This document shows positions 1 to 5,659 of a stretch of DNA of 11,605 nucleotides, piece after piece. The DNA is from Nitrospira sp. (GTDB lineage: Bacteria > Nitrospirota > Thermodesulfovibrionia > Thermodesulfovibrionales > SM23-35): positions 1 to 11,605 of the forward strand of contig VGWZ01000046.1 of the NCBI GenBank assembly GCA_016873595.1, in the 5' to 3' direction. The position numbers and the translations under genes are program-made. Every line of letters begins with the position of its first letter. The stretch's first letter is position 1. The notes below the pieces were generated by a model. It was not told the DNA's origin and did no database searches. It saw only the letters and a program-made list of their open reading frames with translations.

Positions 1-75
1 GGAAAAGTAAAGCAGAAGACGATAAAGTCCTTTGGAGTCACATGGGAAGAGGCACAGAGGTTAATACATACATAA
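1..75 (+). CDS. C-terminal end of an unrecognised protein (partial)
   Basis: Frame 1 is open from the window edge to a TAA at 73-75 and encodes 24 residues ending in SFGVTWEEAQRLIHT. The fragment is lysine-rich at its start and has an amphipathic helix-like end. An AT-rich hairpin immediately follows, partly overlapping the stop codon, which fits a true gene end. The fragment is too short to assign to a family. It could also be a chance open frame, since only 75 bases are visible. Confidence 0.4.
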   Translation, partial: GKVKQKTIKSFGVTWEEAQRLIHT

Positions 76-90
76 AATAGGGTCTATTTT
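74..90 (+). terminator. AT-rich hairpin after the partial gene, possible terminator
   Basis: AAAATAG (74-80) and CTATTTT (84-90) form a perfect 7-bp stem with a 3-base GGT loop, and the 3' arm ends in a T run followed by CTTGT. It sits exactly at the stop codon of the upstream partial gene. The stem is weak because it has one G-C pair, so it may act poorly as an intrinsic terminator. Confidence 0.35.
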
Positions 91-228
91 CTTGTCATAA
101 TTCCTAACTTATGCTTCAGATTTTCTTGAGATAAAAACCACTTCTTCAAAATATTATCTTCTTCATAAGATTTTCAACATTAGATATCATGTAACTTAAC
201 TCTTCAGGTCTCAACAGCCTCCCGAAGA

Positions 229-258
229 TTATCAATTCTGAGCGATTATAGTTATACT
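229..258 (+). promoter_or_regulatory. Putative sigma-70 promoter of the DUF1460 gene, leaderless geometry
   Basis: TTATCA (229-234), an 18-base spacer and TATACT (253-258) resemble -35 and -10 boxes. Only five bases (aaact) separate the -10 from the ATG at 264, so transcription would begin at or within one or two bases of the start codon. No Shine-Dalgarno sequence is present. The rest of 76-228 is AT-rich and shows no other recognisable feature. Confidence 0.4.
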
Positions 259-263
259 AAACT

Positions 264-1028
264 ATGCTCAAAGTATTCTTAATTTGTATCTTTCTATTTA
301 TTTCTTTACCTGCGTACTCCTTCATGTCAGATGCTGAGATTGCATTATTTCAAAAAGAGCTTGAAGGAAAGCCTATTGGTGAACGTATTGCATTCTGGGC
401 AGATAAGTTTGTTGGAACACCCTACGATCCTGATCCTCTTGGTGAATATGTGACTAAAAATCTCATTGTTGCTGATGAGCGTGTTGACTGCATGTATCTG
501 AGTTTCAGGACGCTTGAGCTAAGCCTTGGGAAAACTCCATCAGAGGCTTTAATGATTGCACTGGACAAAAGGTTTTTTGATAAAGGTAAAATTGCGAATG
601 GTAAGGTTATTAATTATGAAAACAGGTTTGAATACGGAGAAGACATGCTCGATAGTGGTAAATGGGGGAGGGAGATTACGGCAGAAATTGGTCCACTCAC
701 GGAGATAAGAGGTTCGCGAGGGAGGGAGAAGGTAAAGATTATCTCAAAAGAATCCCTACAAGCCTTACTTAATACAAATTCTCCATGTAAATGTAAGACT
801 TCATCAATTCACAATGGTGATATGCTTTTTTTCATCAAATCCCCTGATAAAAGAATCATGGATGAAATAGTCGGGCATATTGGTATTGTAAAAAAAGAGG
901 ATGGTGTTTTATACCTCATACACGCCAGCGGGAGTAAAAACCGAGACGGTGTGGTTAAAAAAGTTTTGCTTTCTGAATATATTAAATCAATGCCATTTAT
1001 AGGGGTAAGAATGAGCAGATTTGATTAA
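264..1028 (+). CDS. Secreted DUF1460 (N-acetylmuramoyl-L-alanine amidase-like) cysteine hydrolase
   Basis: This 254-residue protein resembles the DUF1460 family, which has an NlpC/P60-like papain fold and is thought to cleave cell-wall peptide or amide bonds. Residues 1-19 (hydrophobic, ending in PAYS) look like a signal peptide, so the enzyme probably acts in the periplasm. The likely nucleophile is C76 in the RVDCMYLSFRTLEL segment. The likely catalytic histidine is H205 in the GHIGIVKK segment, and H220 follows in a YLIHAS strand, as expected late in the fold. The sequence keeps the family-like ENRFEYGEDMLDSGKW region. The start is fixed by the signal peptide, because the next methionine (residue 21) would remove it. 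There is no SD; the -10-like box lies five bases upstream. The gene stands alone and converges with the minus-strand genes that follow. The family match is from memory of its motifs, so the substrate is uncertain. Confidence 0.78.
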   Translation: MLKVFLICIFLFISLPAYSFMSDAEIALFQKELEGKPIGERIAFWADKFVGTPYDPDPLGEYVTKNLIVADERVDCMYLSFRTLELSLGKTPSEALMIALDKRFFDKGKIANGKVINYENRFEYGEDMLDSGKWGREITAEIGPLTEIRGSRGREKVKIISKESLQALLNTNSPCKCKTSSIHNGDMLFFIKSPDKRIMDEIVGHIGIVKKEDGVLYLIHASGSKNRDGVVKKVLLSEYIKSMPFIGVRMSRFD

Positions 1029-1038
1029 GGCGTTGACC

Positions 1039-1137
1039 TTATTTGCTCTTTCTCCTCTGGAATTTTGTCTTTTTTCTCAACTTTTTGTGCTTGTGCTTGC
1101 TCATCTTCTTTTTACGCCATTTTACAACATTACCCAC
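1039..1137 (-). CDS. AURKAIP1/COX24-domain mini-protein (bS22-like ribosomal protein)
   Basis: A 32-residue, very basic protein begins with GTG at 1137: MGNVVKWRKKKMSKHKHKKL, followed by RKKTKFQRRKSK. This matches the short AURKAIP1/COX24 domain (mitochondrial mS38 and the bacterial bS22-type small-subunit protein), whose signature is a run KKMxKHKxKKLRKKTxxxRRK. Such proteins bind 16S rRNA in the small subunit. The GTG start is supported by a strong SD (GGAGG at 1148-1152, 10 bases upstream) and by homologous proteins starting just before the VVKWRKKKM segment. The open frame extends upstream to 1284, but that extension runs through a dispersed repeat and antisense to the activase end, so it is not coding. 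The gene follows the activase on the same strand with an 88-base gap and its own -10-like box. Confidence 0.8.
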   Translation of the reverse strand: MGNVVKWRKKKMSKHKHKKLRKKTKFQRRKSK

Positions 1138-1168
1138 TGAATTACCCCCTCCTCTTTCGTAATTTACA

Positions 1169-1174
1169 ATTATA
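1169..1174 (-). promoter_or_regulatory. -10 box upstream of the COX24/bS22-like gene
   Basis: On the minus strand a perfect TATAAT lies at 1174-1169, with a predicted transcript start near 1162 and about 25 bases of leader containing the GGAGG SD. No good -35 hexamer is visible at 16-18 bases upstream. The box suggests that the small gene is transcribed independently of the activase. Confidence 0.45.
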
Positions 1175-1200
1175 GCTAATACACTAAATGCTTTTACTTT

Positions 1201-1242
1201 GTCATTGCGAGCCCGAAGGGCGTGGCTATCTTGCGAAAGACC
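1201..1242. repeat. Dispersed palindromic repeat (GTCATTGCGAG... type) overlapping the activase stop
   Basis: The plus strand reads GTCATTGCGAGCCCGAAGGG, then CGTGGCTATCTTGCGAAAGA. I recognise this as the widespread dispersed intergenic repeat whose ends read GTCATTGCGAG and GTGGCAATCT in many anaerobe genomes. Its core GCCC-GAA-GGGC (1211-1221) is a small palindrome. The left part lies between two minus-strand genes. The right part covers the last codons of the activase (SFAR-stop), so the stop codon at 1226-1228 lies inside the repeat. Only one copy is in this window, so the assignment rests on memory of the family. Confidence 0.6.
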
Positions 1243-4200
1243 CTGATTTTTTATACTCCTTTGCCTGGTCCATAAATGCTTCAAGCTGTATTACTATTGT
1301 TGGAGACTCTGTTCCGTCGTAAGGTATACTGATGCATGGGGTATCATAGTCTCTCCCCACACCCGTCAGGAGGGCTGTCACAATAGTCCCCGGCATGCAG
1401 CCAAAAGGCATAGCATTTATAATACCTGAGGCCCCTCTTTCCACAAGGTCCACACATTTCCCGATGCTCAAGATCGTCTCACCTTCAAACGAGCTATGTA
1501 TATAAGGCGATGCCTTCTCAAGGATCTCTTTAGACTCTGGCTCTTTTAATGTCTTCAGAAAACCTTTAAAATATTTTGCAAACCTGTGCTCTATTTTCTT
1601 TTGGAAGAACTTCTTCAAAAGGAAGCTAATAATAGCAGACTTGTCCTTTTTTAACAACGCCTTTTTTAGCCCCATAAGATTTACATAGTAAATCCATTCT
1701 TCCACCGGCGCAAGCCATACCTCACCACCCAATGCCTCAACCTTTCTTATAAGGTCTTCATTAGAAAATCTGTGGCATCTCACAAATATCTCACCGATTA
1801 TCCCGATAAGGGGTTTTCTGTCTTTATATGCGGGAAGGTTCTCAAAATCTCTTCTTATATTCTTCAGAATTCCTTCCAAACTATCGGAGCTATTTCTCAG
1901 GGAGAGGTATAACGTTTTAAGATAACTCTCATATAACTCATCTGCAGACCCTCTATATATTTCATATGGTCTTGTCTCATGGAGACATTTGGAGAGAAGT
2001 TCACAGGCAATGATGCCCTTCCATGCGTGCATTGTAAAATCCTTGCCAATAATTCCAAGATCGCTGTAAAAGGTGGTATCCTGATTCGGTGAGAATATCG
2101 GCACATCCTCATAACCCAGCTCATCAAGGATAAGCCTGTGAAAGACATTGTATTGGCCGAATCTGCACGGGCCTGTGCCAGAGGGCATGAAGAAAGCACT
2201 TTTCTCAGGAATAAAATCAGGCTGTAAGACTTTTTTAATCATATCACCTGTAGTGATTGTACATGGATAGCATTCTTTACCGGAGATGTATTTTCTTCCG
2301 AGGTCTGTGGTTTCTTTATCAGACTCAGGGAGGACATGAGCATCTACGCCGCAATGCTCAAAGGCAGCTGCAATGGCAAATGCATGGTCTGACATGTGAG
2401 GAATGTAGATAGTACATTTTTTAGTCGATAGTCGATAGTCAACAGTCTTTCTTAGGCTGCGGACTATTGACTGCTGGCTGTCAACTGTTTTATTTGCTAT
2501 GCTGTCAATAAATGCCTCGCACCTTGTTAGTATGCCTGCAGCAGCGCTATGTTCATCTATCTCGATAGAGAGATATGGTTTCCCCCTCATCTCCTCCTCA
2601 AAGTATTTGAGTATAAAAGAATCCGGACCACACGAGAAGTTACCGATATACAGTGCGTAGAGGTTGGGATTATTCCTTATAAATTTTGCAGCCTGGAGTA
2701 TCTTCTGACCACATTTCCAGTACATGTTCGGCCAGTCCTGATATATGCTCGTTTCCTCGATTGGCAGAAAATCCATCGGGATAGAATTGACCCCGAGGTC
2801 GGCAAGTTTTTTAGGAATCTCGAGATTTGCACCGCTATCAAAGGCATTATAAGCTCTCCCTACAATCACAATAGTCCTCTTTTTTATAGAAGAGAGAACC
2901 TCTGCACCTTTTGCTTTGATCTGTGTGAAAAAATCTTCCTGAGCCTTTTCTGCTTTTTTAAGTGCATTTGATATATCGTTTGATGTTTTCCCGAATGGCT
3001 TCAGTGAGCGTGTGATCTCTTTTTCAAGAAACTTCTTTCCACGCCGGAAATTGATAATAGGGGTTAATAACTTTATCTCCTCAAATGCAATTTTTGATAC
3101 ATAGGGGATAGTCTGTGTATAGGGGCATGCATATCCTTTATCGAAGTGGTCTTCGGGTGTATTAAGGTTAATAAAACTCGGGATGAAAAGAGCGTCAACA
3201 TTTTTATCAAGCAAATATCTGATATGCCCATGTGCGACCTTTACCGGGAAACATGCCTCTGAAAGGACAGACTCAAGACCAAGGTTAATGACCTGTCTGT
3301 TTGTCTTTGGAGAAACCTCTACATCGAATCCGAGTTCCCACAGGAGAGTTGTCCAGAAAGGGAGATCATCTTGAAAAAAGAAGATGTAAGGAATGCCGAT
3401 TTTAGCAATGGGTGATGGGTGATGAGTAACGGGTGATGTTTTCCCCCTGTTATTATTTAACTCATCACTCTTCACTCTTAACTTATCACTGTATTGAAGG
3501 TGTTCCTTCCAGAGCATCTCGTCTCTGAATGAAAAGAGATCATGAGCAGTAAGTTGTGAATCAAGAGCTGATTTTTGATTCTTCCTTACGTCATATTTTT
3601 CGCATCTGCTCCCGTAAAAGAGAAAGTCTTCTTCTCCTGCAATCTTTACCTTGTTTATCTCGCATACATTCGGACAGCCCTTACATTCAAAAGATGTTAT
3701 CTCATACGGCCTTTTTGAAAGTTCAAAACCTTTAAACGTAGTGATGCGTGATGTGTAATCCGTGATGTGTGATGAGTTATTTAACTGATCACGAGTTACA
3801 CTTAATGAATCACGGTTTCTCATATAATCCATTGCAATAAATGCCATGCCTATTGCGCCTGTGACGTCGTGGTGAGGAGGGACAGTTATTTTTTTACCAA
3901 GGTATTTCTCGAATGCAGCAATAACCGACTTATTAAAAGCGACACCACCCTGGAAAAATATAGTATCGCCTATCGCTTTTCCTGCAACAACCCTGTTTAT
4001 ATAATTCTGGACGATAGAATATGCAAGGCCTGCAAGAAGGTTATTTTTATCAACACCCTTTTGAAGGTTTGCAATAAGGGAATTCTCCATAAATACAGTA
4101 CATCTCTCACCAAGTCTGCAGGGATTTTGAGAAGATAATGCAGATTTTTCGAATTCTTCTTTTATTGAGATATTCAATTTCTCTGCCTGCTCTTCAAGAA

Positions 4201-5548
4201 AAGAGCCTGTACCTGCTGCGCATGCCTTGTTCATCTCAAAATCAATGACGAAGCCATCTTTGAGTGATATGAATTTCGAGTCCTGTCCGCCTATCTCGAA
4301 TATCGTGTCAACATTCTTGTCTATAAAAGCTGCTGCGGTGGCCTGTGCAGTAATCTCATTTTTTACAATATCTGCACCGACGTAATCAGCGATCATATAT
4401 CTCCCTGAACCTGTTGTGCCAACACCCATAATCTCTACTCTGTCTCCGACCTCCTCGCCTATTTCTGTAAGTCCCTGTCTCACTGCCTCTATGGGCCTTC
4501 CTGCTGTCATGAGATAACGTTTTGAAAGAAGTCTTCCCTGTTCATCTATTACCGCAAGGTTAGTGCTGATAGAACCAACATCAATGCCGAGATAGGCCCT
4601 AATGCGCCCAGAGCTCGGAGCTTGGAGCTCGGAGTGAATAAACAGCCCATCTGTCAACTGTGATGATGGCTGATATGATTTATATGAGTCGGTAAGTGGC
4701 GGGTATCCTGCCTCGATAGGTCTGGGAGATGATAAAAACTCTTCGAGCCTTGAAAGGTCAAAGTGCTGTATGGTGCCTTCATGCATATTTTTTAATGCAG
4801 CACCAGCAGCTCCCATAAACAGATAATCTTCAGGGACAAACAGCTCATCAAGCTCAAAGATTTCCTTAAAAGCCCTGACCATGCCTTTATTTGCAGCAAC
4901 CCCTCCCTGGAATGAAACAGGCGGGATTATCTTTCTGCCTCTTAATATGGTACCTCTGAAGTTTCTTGCAACTGCAAAACATAGACCTGCGACGATATCT
5001 TCAATGGGTGTTGCAATCTGCTGGAGGTGTATCATGTCAGATTTTGCAAAGACACTGCATCTTCCCGCAATCCTCGATGGCTTCTGTGATATAAGTGCAA
5101 GTTCACTGAACTCTTCTATAGTGAGTCTCAGCCTTTCTGCCTGTTGGTCAAGAAAGGAGCCTGTTCCTGCAGCACATACAGAGTTCATCGAAAAATCTTT
5201 TACAGAACGACTATCCTTTCCCAGGAGTATGAGCTTAGAATCCTCTCCCCCCATTTCAATGAGAGTCTTGATATGTGGAAAGAGTAAATGCGTGGAATAT
5301 GCCTGGGAAACAATCTCGTTGACCGGCTTTATACCAAGAATTGATGCGATTAACTTTCCTGAAGAACCAGTAATAGACAGTGAAGAGTGACGAGTGATGA
5401 GTGACGGGTATGCCCGGAGGAGTTTAAGGGCAACACGAACAGGAAGCCCCTTGTGTCTTTCGTAGCAACTGAAAAGTTTACCCCCCTTTTCATCAAAGAC
5501 AACAATTTTTACACTCACAGAGCCGGCATCAAGACCAATGAAATTCAT
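1226..5548 (-). CDS. Giant acyl-CoA dehydratase activase-related protein (twin BadF/BcrA ATPase plus DUF2229/dehydratase-like C-terminus)
   Basis: This 1440-residue protein joins two activator ATPase modules of the BadF/BadG/BcrA/HgdC family (about 3-255 and 318-570) to a DUF2229-type and dehydratase D-component-like region (about 620-1440). Family members use ATP to drive low-potential electrons into 2-hydroxyacyl-CoA dehydratases or benzoyl-CoA reductases. Each ATPase half has the actin-fold LGIDVGS/GLDAGS start, a CAAGTGSFL motif (C125, C443) and a RCxVF motif (C164, C483). These cysteines normally hold a [4Fe-4S] cluster between two subunits, so one chain may supply the whole dimer. A further cluster of cysteines is C622, C625, C629 and C649. 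C-terminal motifs EACFP, SCGPD, KECYPC, GPCRFGQY and GCMPGT suggest more Fe-S ligands. The start is taken at 5548 (MNFIGLDAGS), not at the earlier frame opening at 5626, because it begins exactly at the domain and has an upstream GGGG SD-like run. Five heptamer arrays interrupt the chain in frame. No dehydratase partner gene is nearby. Confidence 0.85.
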   Translation of the reverse strand: MNFIGLDAGSVSVKIVVFDEKGGKLFSCYERHKGLPVRVALKLLRAYPSLITRHSSLSITGSSGKLIASILGIKPVNEIVSQAYSTHLLFPHIKTLIEMGGEDSKLILLGKDSRSVKDFSMNSVCAAGTGSFLDQQAERLRLTIEEFSELALISQKPSRIAGRCSVFAKSDMIHLQQIATPIEDIVAGLCFAVARNFRGTILRGRKIIPPVSFQGGVAANKGMVRAFKEIFELDELFVPEDYLFMGAAGAALKNMHEGTIQHFDLSRLEEFLSSPRPIEAGYPPLTDSYKSYQPSSQLTDGLFIHSELQAPSSGRIRAYLGIDVGSISTNLAVIDEQGRLLSKRYLMTAGRPIEAVRQGLTEIGEEVGDRVEIMGVGTTGSGRYMIADYVGADIVKNEITAQATAAAFIDKNVDTIFEIGGQDSKFISLKDGFVIDFEMNKACAAGTGSFLEEQAEKLNISIKEEFEKSALSSQNPCRLGERCTVFMENSLIANLQKGVDKNNLLAGLAYSIVQNYINRVVAGKAIGDTIFFQGGVAFNKSVIAAFEKYLGKKITVPPHHDVTGAIGMAFIAMDYMRNRDSLSVTRDQLNNSSHITDYTSRITTFKGFELSKRPYEITSFECKGCPNVCEINKVKIAGEEDFLFYGSRCEKYDVRKNQKSALDSQLTAHDLFSFRDEMLWKEHLQYSDKLRVKSDELNNNRGKTSPVTHHPSPIAKIGIPYIFFFQDDLPFWTTLLWELGFDVEVSPKTNRQVINLGLESVLSEACFPVKVAHGHIRYLLDKNVDALFIPSFINLNTPEDHFDKGYACPYTQTIPYVSKIAFEEIKLLTPIINFRRGKKFLEKEITRSLKPFGKTSNDISNALKKAEKAQEDFFTQIKAKGAEVLSSIKKRTIVIVGRAYNAFDSGANLEIPKKLADLGVNSIPMDFLPIEETSIYQDWPNMYWKCGQKILQAAKFIRNNPNLYALYIGNFSCGPDSFILKYFEEEMRGKPYLSIEIDEHSAAAGILTRCEAFIDSIANKTVDSQQSIVRSLRKTVDYRLSTKKCTIYIPHMSDHAFAIAAAFEHCGVDAHVLPESDKETTDLGRKYISGKECYPCTITTGDMIKKVLQPDFIPEKSAFFMPSGTGPCRFGQYNVFHRLILDELGYEDVPIFSPNQDTTFYSDLGIIGKDFTMHAWKGIIACELLSKCLHETRPYEIYRGSADELYESYLKTLYLSLRNSSDSLEGILKNIRRDFENLPAYKDRKPLIGIIGEIFVRCHRFSNEDLIRKVEALGGEVWLAPVEEWIYYVNLMGLKKALLKKDKSAIISFLLKKFFQKKIEHRFAKYFKGFLKTLKEPESKEILEKASPYIHSSFEGETILSIGKCVDLVERGASGIINAMPFGCMPGTIVTALLTGVGRDYDTPCISIPYDGTESPTIVIQLEAFMDQAKEYKKSGSFAR
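2422..2488. repeat. Inverted pair of 7-bp tandem repeats inside the activase (TAGTCGA type)
   Basis: The left arm is TAGTCGA, TAGTCGA, TAGTCAA, CAGTC (2422-2446). The right arm (2461-2487), read on the opposite strand, is CAGTTGA, CAGCCAG, CAGTCAA, TAGTCC. The arms can pair imperfectly around a short spacer. They encode activase residues about 1021-1043, with a 7-residue rhythm (TVDSQQS, IVRSLRK, TVDYRLS). The insert sits just before the conserved TIYIPHMSDHAFA segment. Confidence 0.75.
3411..3491. repeat. Inverted pair of 7-bp tandem repeats inside the activase (GGTGATG type)
   Basis: The left arm is GGTGATG, GGTGATG, AGTAACG, GGTGATG (3411-3438). After a spacer of about 20 bases, the right arm (to 3491) reads on the other strand as AGTGATA, AGTTAAG, AGTGAAG, AGTGATG. 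Together they form a long imperfect hairpin. They encode residues about 687-713, with a 7-residue rhythm (SPVTHHP, SPIAK). They lie in the linker before the KIGIPYIFFFQDDLPFW start of the DUF2229-like part. Confidence 0.75.
3740..3814. repeat. Inverted pair of 7-bp tandem repeats inside the activase (CGTGATG type)
   Basis: The left arm is AGTGATG, CGTGATG, TGTAATC, CGTGATG, TGTGATG, AGTTA (3740-3779). The right arm, read on the other strand, is CGTGATT, CATTAAG, TGTAACT, CGTGATC, AGTT. The inner hairpin GTGATGAGTT (3769-3778), loop ATTT, AACTGATCAC (3783-3792) has one mismatch in ten pairs. The insert encodes residues about 578-603, with the rhythm SHITDYT, SRITTF, between the second ATPase module and the C622 cysteine cluster. 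Confidence 0.8.
4611..4635. repeat. 7-bp tandem repeat inside the activase (GAGCTCG type)
   Basis: GAGCTCG, GAGCTTG, GAGCTCG, GAGT is a 3.5-copy heptamer array. It encodes residues about 305-313 (around HSELQAPSS), in the linker immediately before the second ATPase module (YLGIDVGS). No inverted partner arm is evident. Confidence 0.65.
5379..5408. repeat. 7-bp tandem repeat inside the activase (AGTGACG type)
   Basis: AGTGAAG, AGTGACG, AGTGATG, AGTGACG, GG is a four-copy heptamer array. It encodes residues about 47-57 (SLITRHS, SLSIT), in a loop of the first ATPase module just before the ITGSSGKLIA strand. The unit is the same as in the arrays at 3411 and 3740. No inverted partner arm is evident. 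Confidence 0.7.
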
Positions 5549-5566
5549 CTCTACCCCTATTTTAAA

Positions 5567-5575
5567 ATTATACCA
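5567..5575 (-). promoter_or_regulatory. Extended -10 promoter of the activase gene
   Basis: On the minus strand TGGTATAAT spans 5575-5567: an extended -10 TGn followed by a perfect TATAAT. The -35 region (around TTCACA) is weak, which is common for extended -10 promoters. The predicted start near 5560 leaves a leader of about 12 bases, which contains the GGGG SD-like run (5554-5557) before the ATG at 5548. Confidence 0.5.
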
Positions 5576-5625
5576 TAGAAAAAATATCTCCTGTGAAAAA
5601 GAGAATAAACAGTTTTCAGAAGACA

Positions 5626-5654
5626 TTGCTATTTCGCTTTAATTTTTAGATAAT
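5626..5654 (+). promoter_or_regulatory. Putative promoter of the AMP-binding/PlsC fusion gene, leaderless geometry
   Basis: TTGCTA (5626-5631), a 17-base spacer and GATAAT (5649-5654) form a plausible sigma-70 promoter. Only five bases (gaata) lie between the -10 and the ATG at 5660, and no SD is present, so the mRNA may be leaderless. An alternative is TTTTCA (5613-5618) with TTTAAT (5638-5643), which has a longer 19-base spacer and would leave a leader of about ten bases. Confidence 0.35.
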
Positions 5655-5659
5655 GAATA

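Noticed and set aside
1026..1039. Possible terminator AAGG/CCTT between convergent genes
   Set aside because: Only four base pairs and no uninterrupted T run in either direction.
1138..1284. N-terminal extension of the small basic protein (to 81 residues)
   Set aside because: It runs through the dispersed repeat and the activase 3' end, has no family similarity, and lies upstream of a strong SD and GTG start.
3411..3814. CRISPR-like array
   Set aside because: The repeat period is 7 bases with no unique spacers of CRISPR size, and the arrays are translated in frame.
4881..5390. Plus-strand open frame of 169 codons opposite the activase
   Set aside because: It is antisense to conserved ATPase motifs, with no recognisable protein features and no SD.
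5549..5626. 26-residue N-terminal extension of the activase
   Set aside because: It overlaps the extended -10 promoter, has no SD, and precedes the exact start of the ATPase fold at MNFIGLDAGS.
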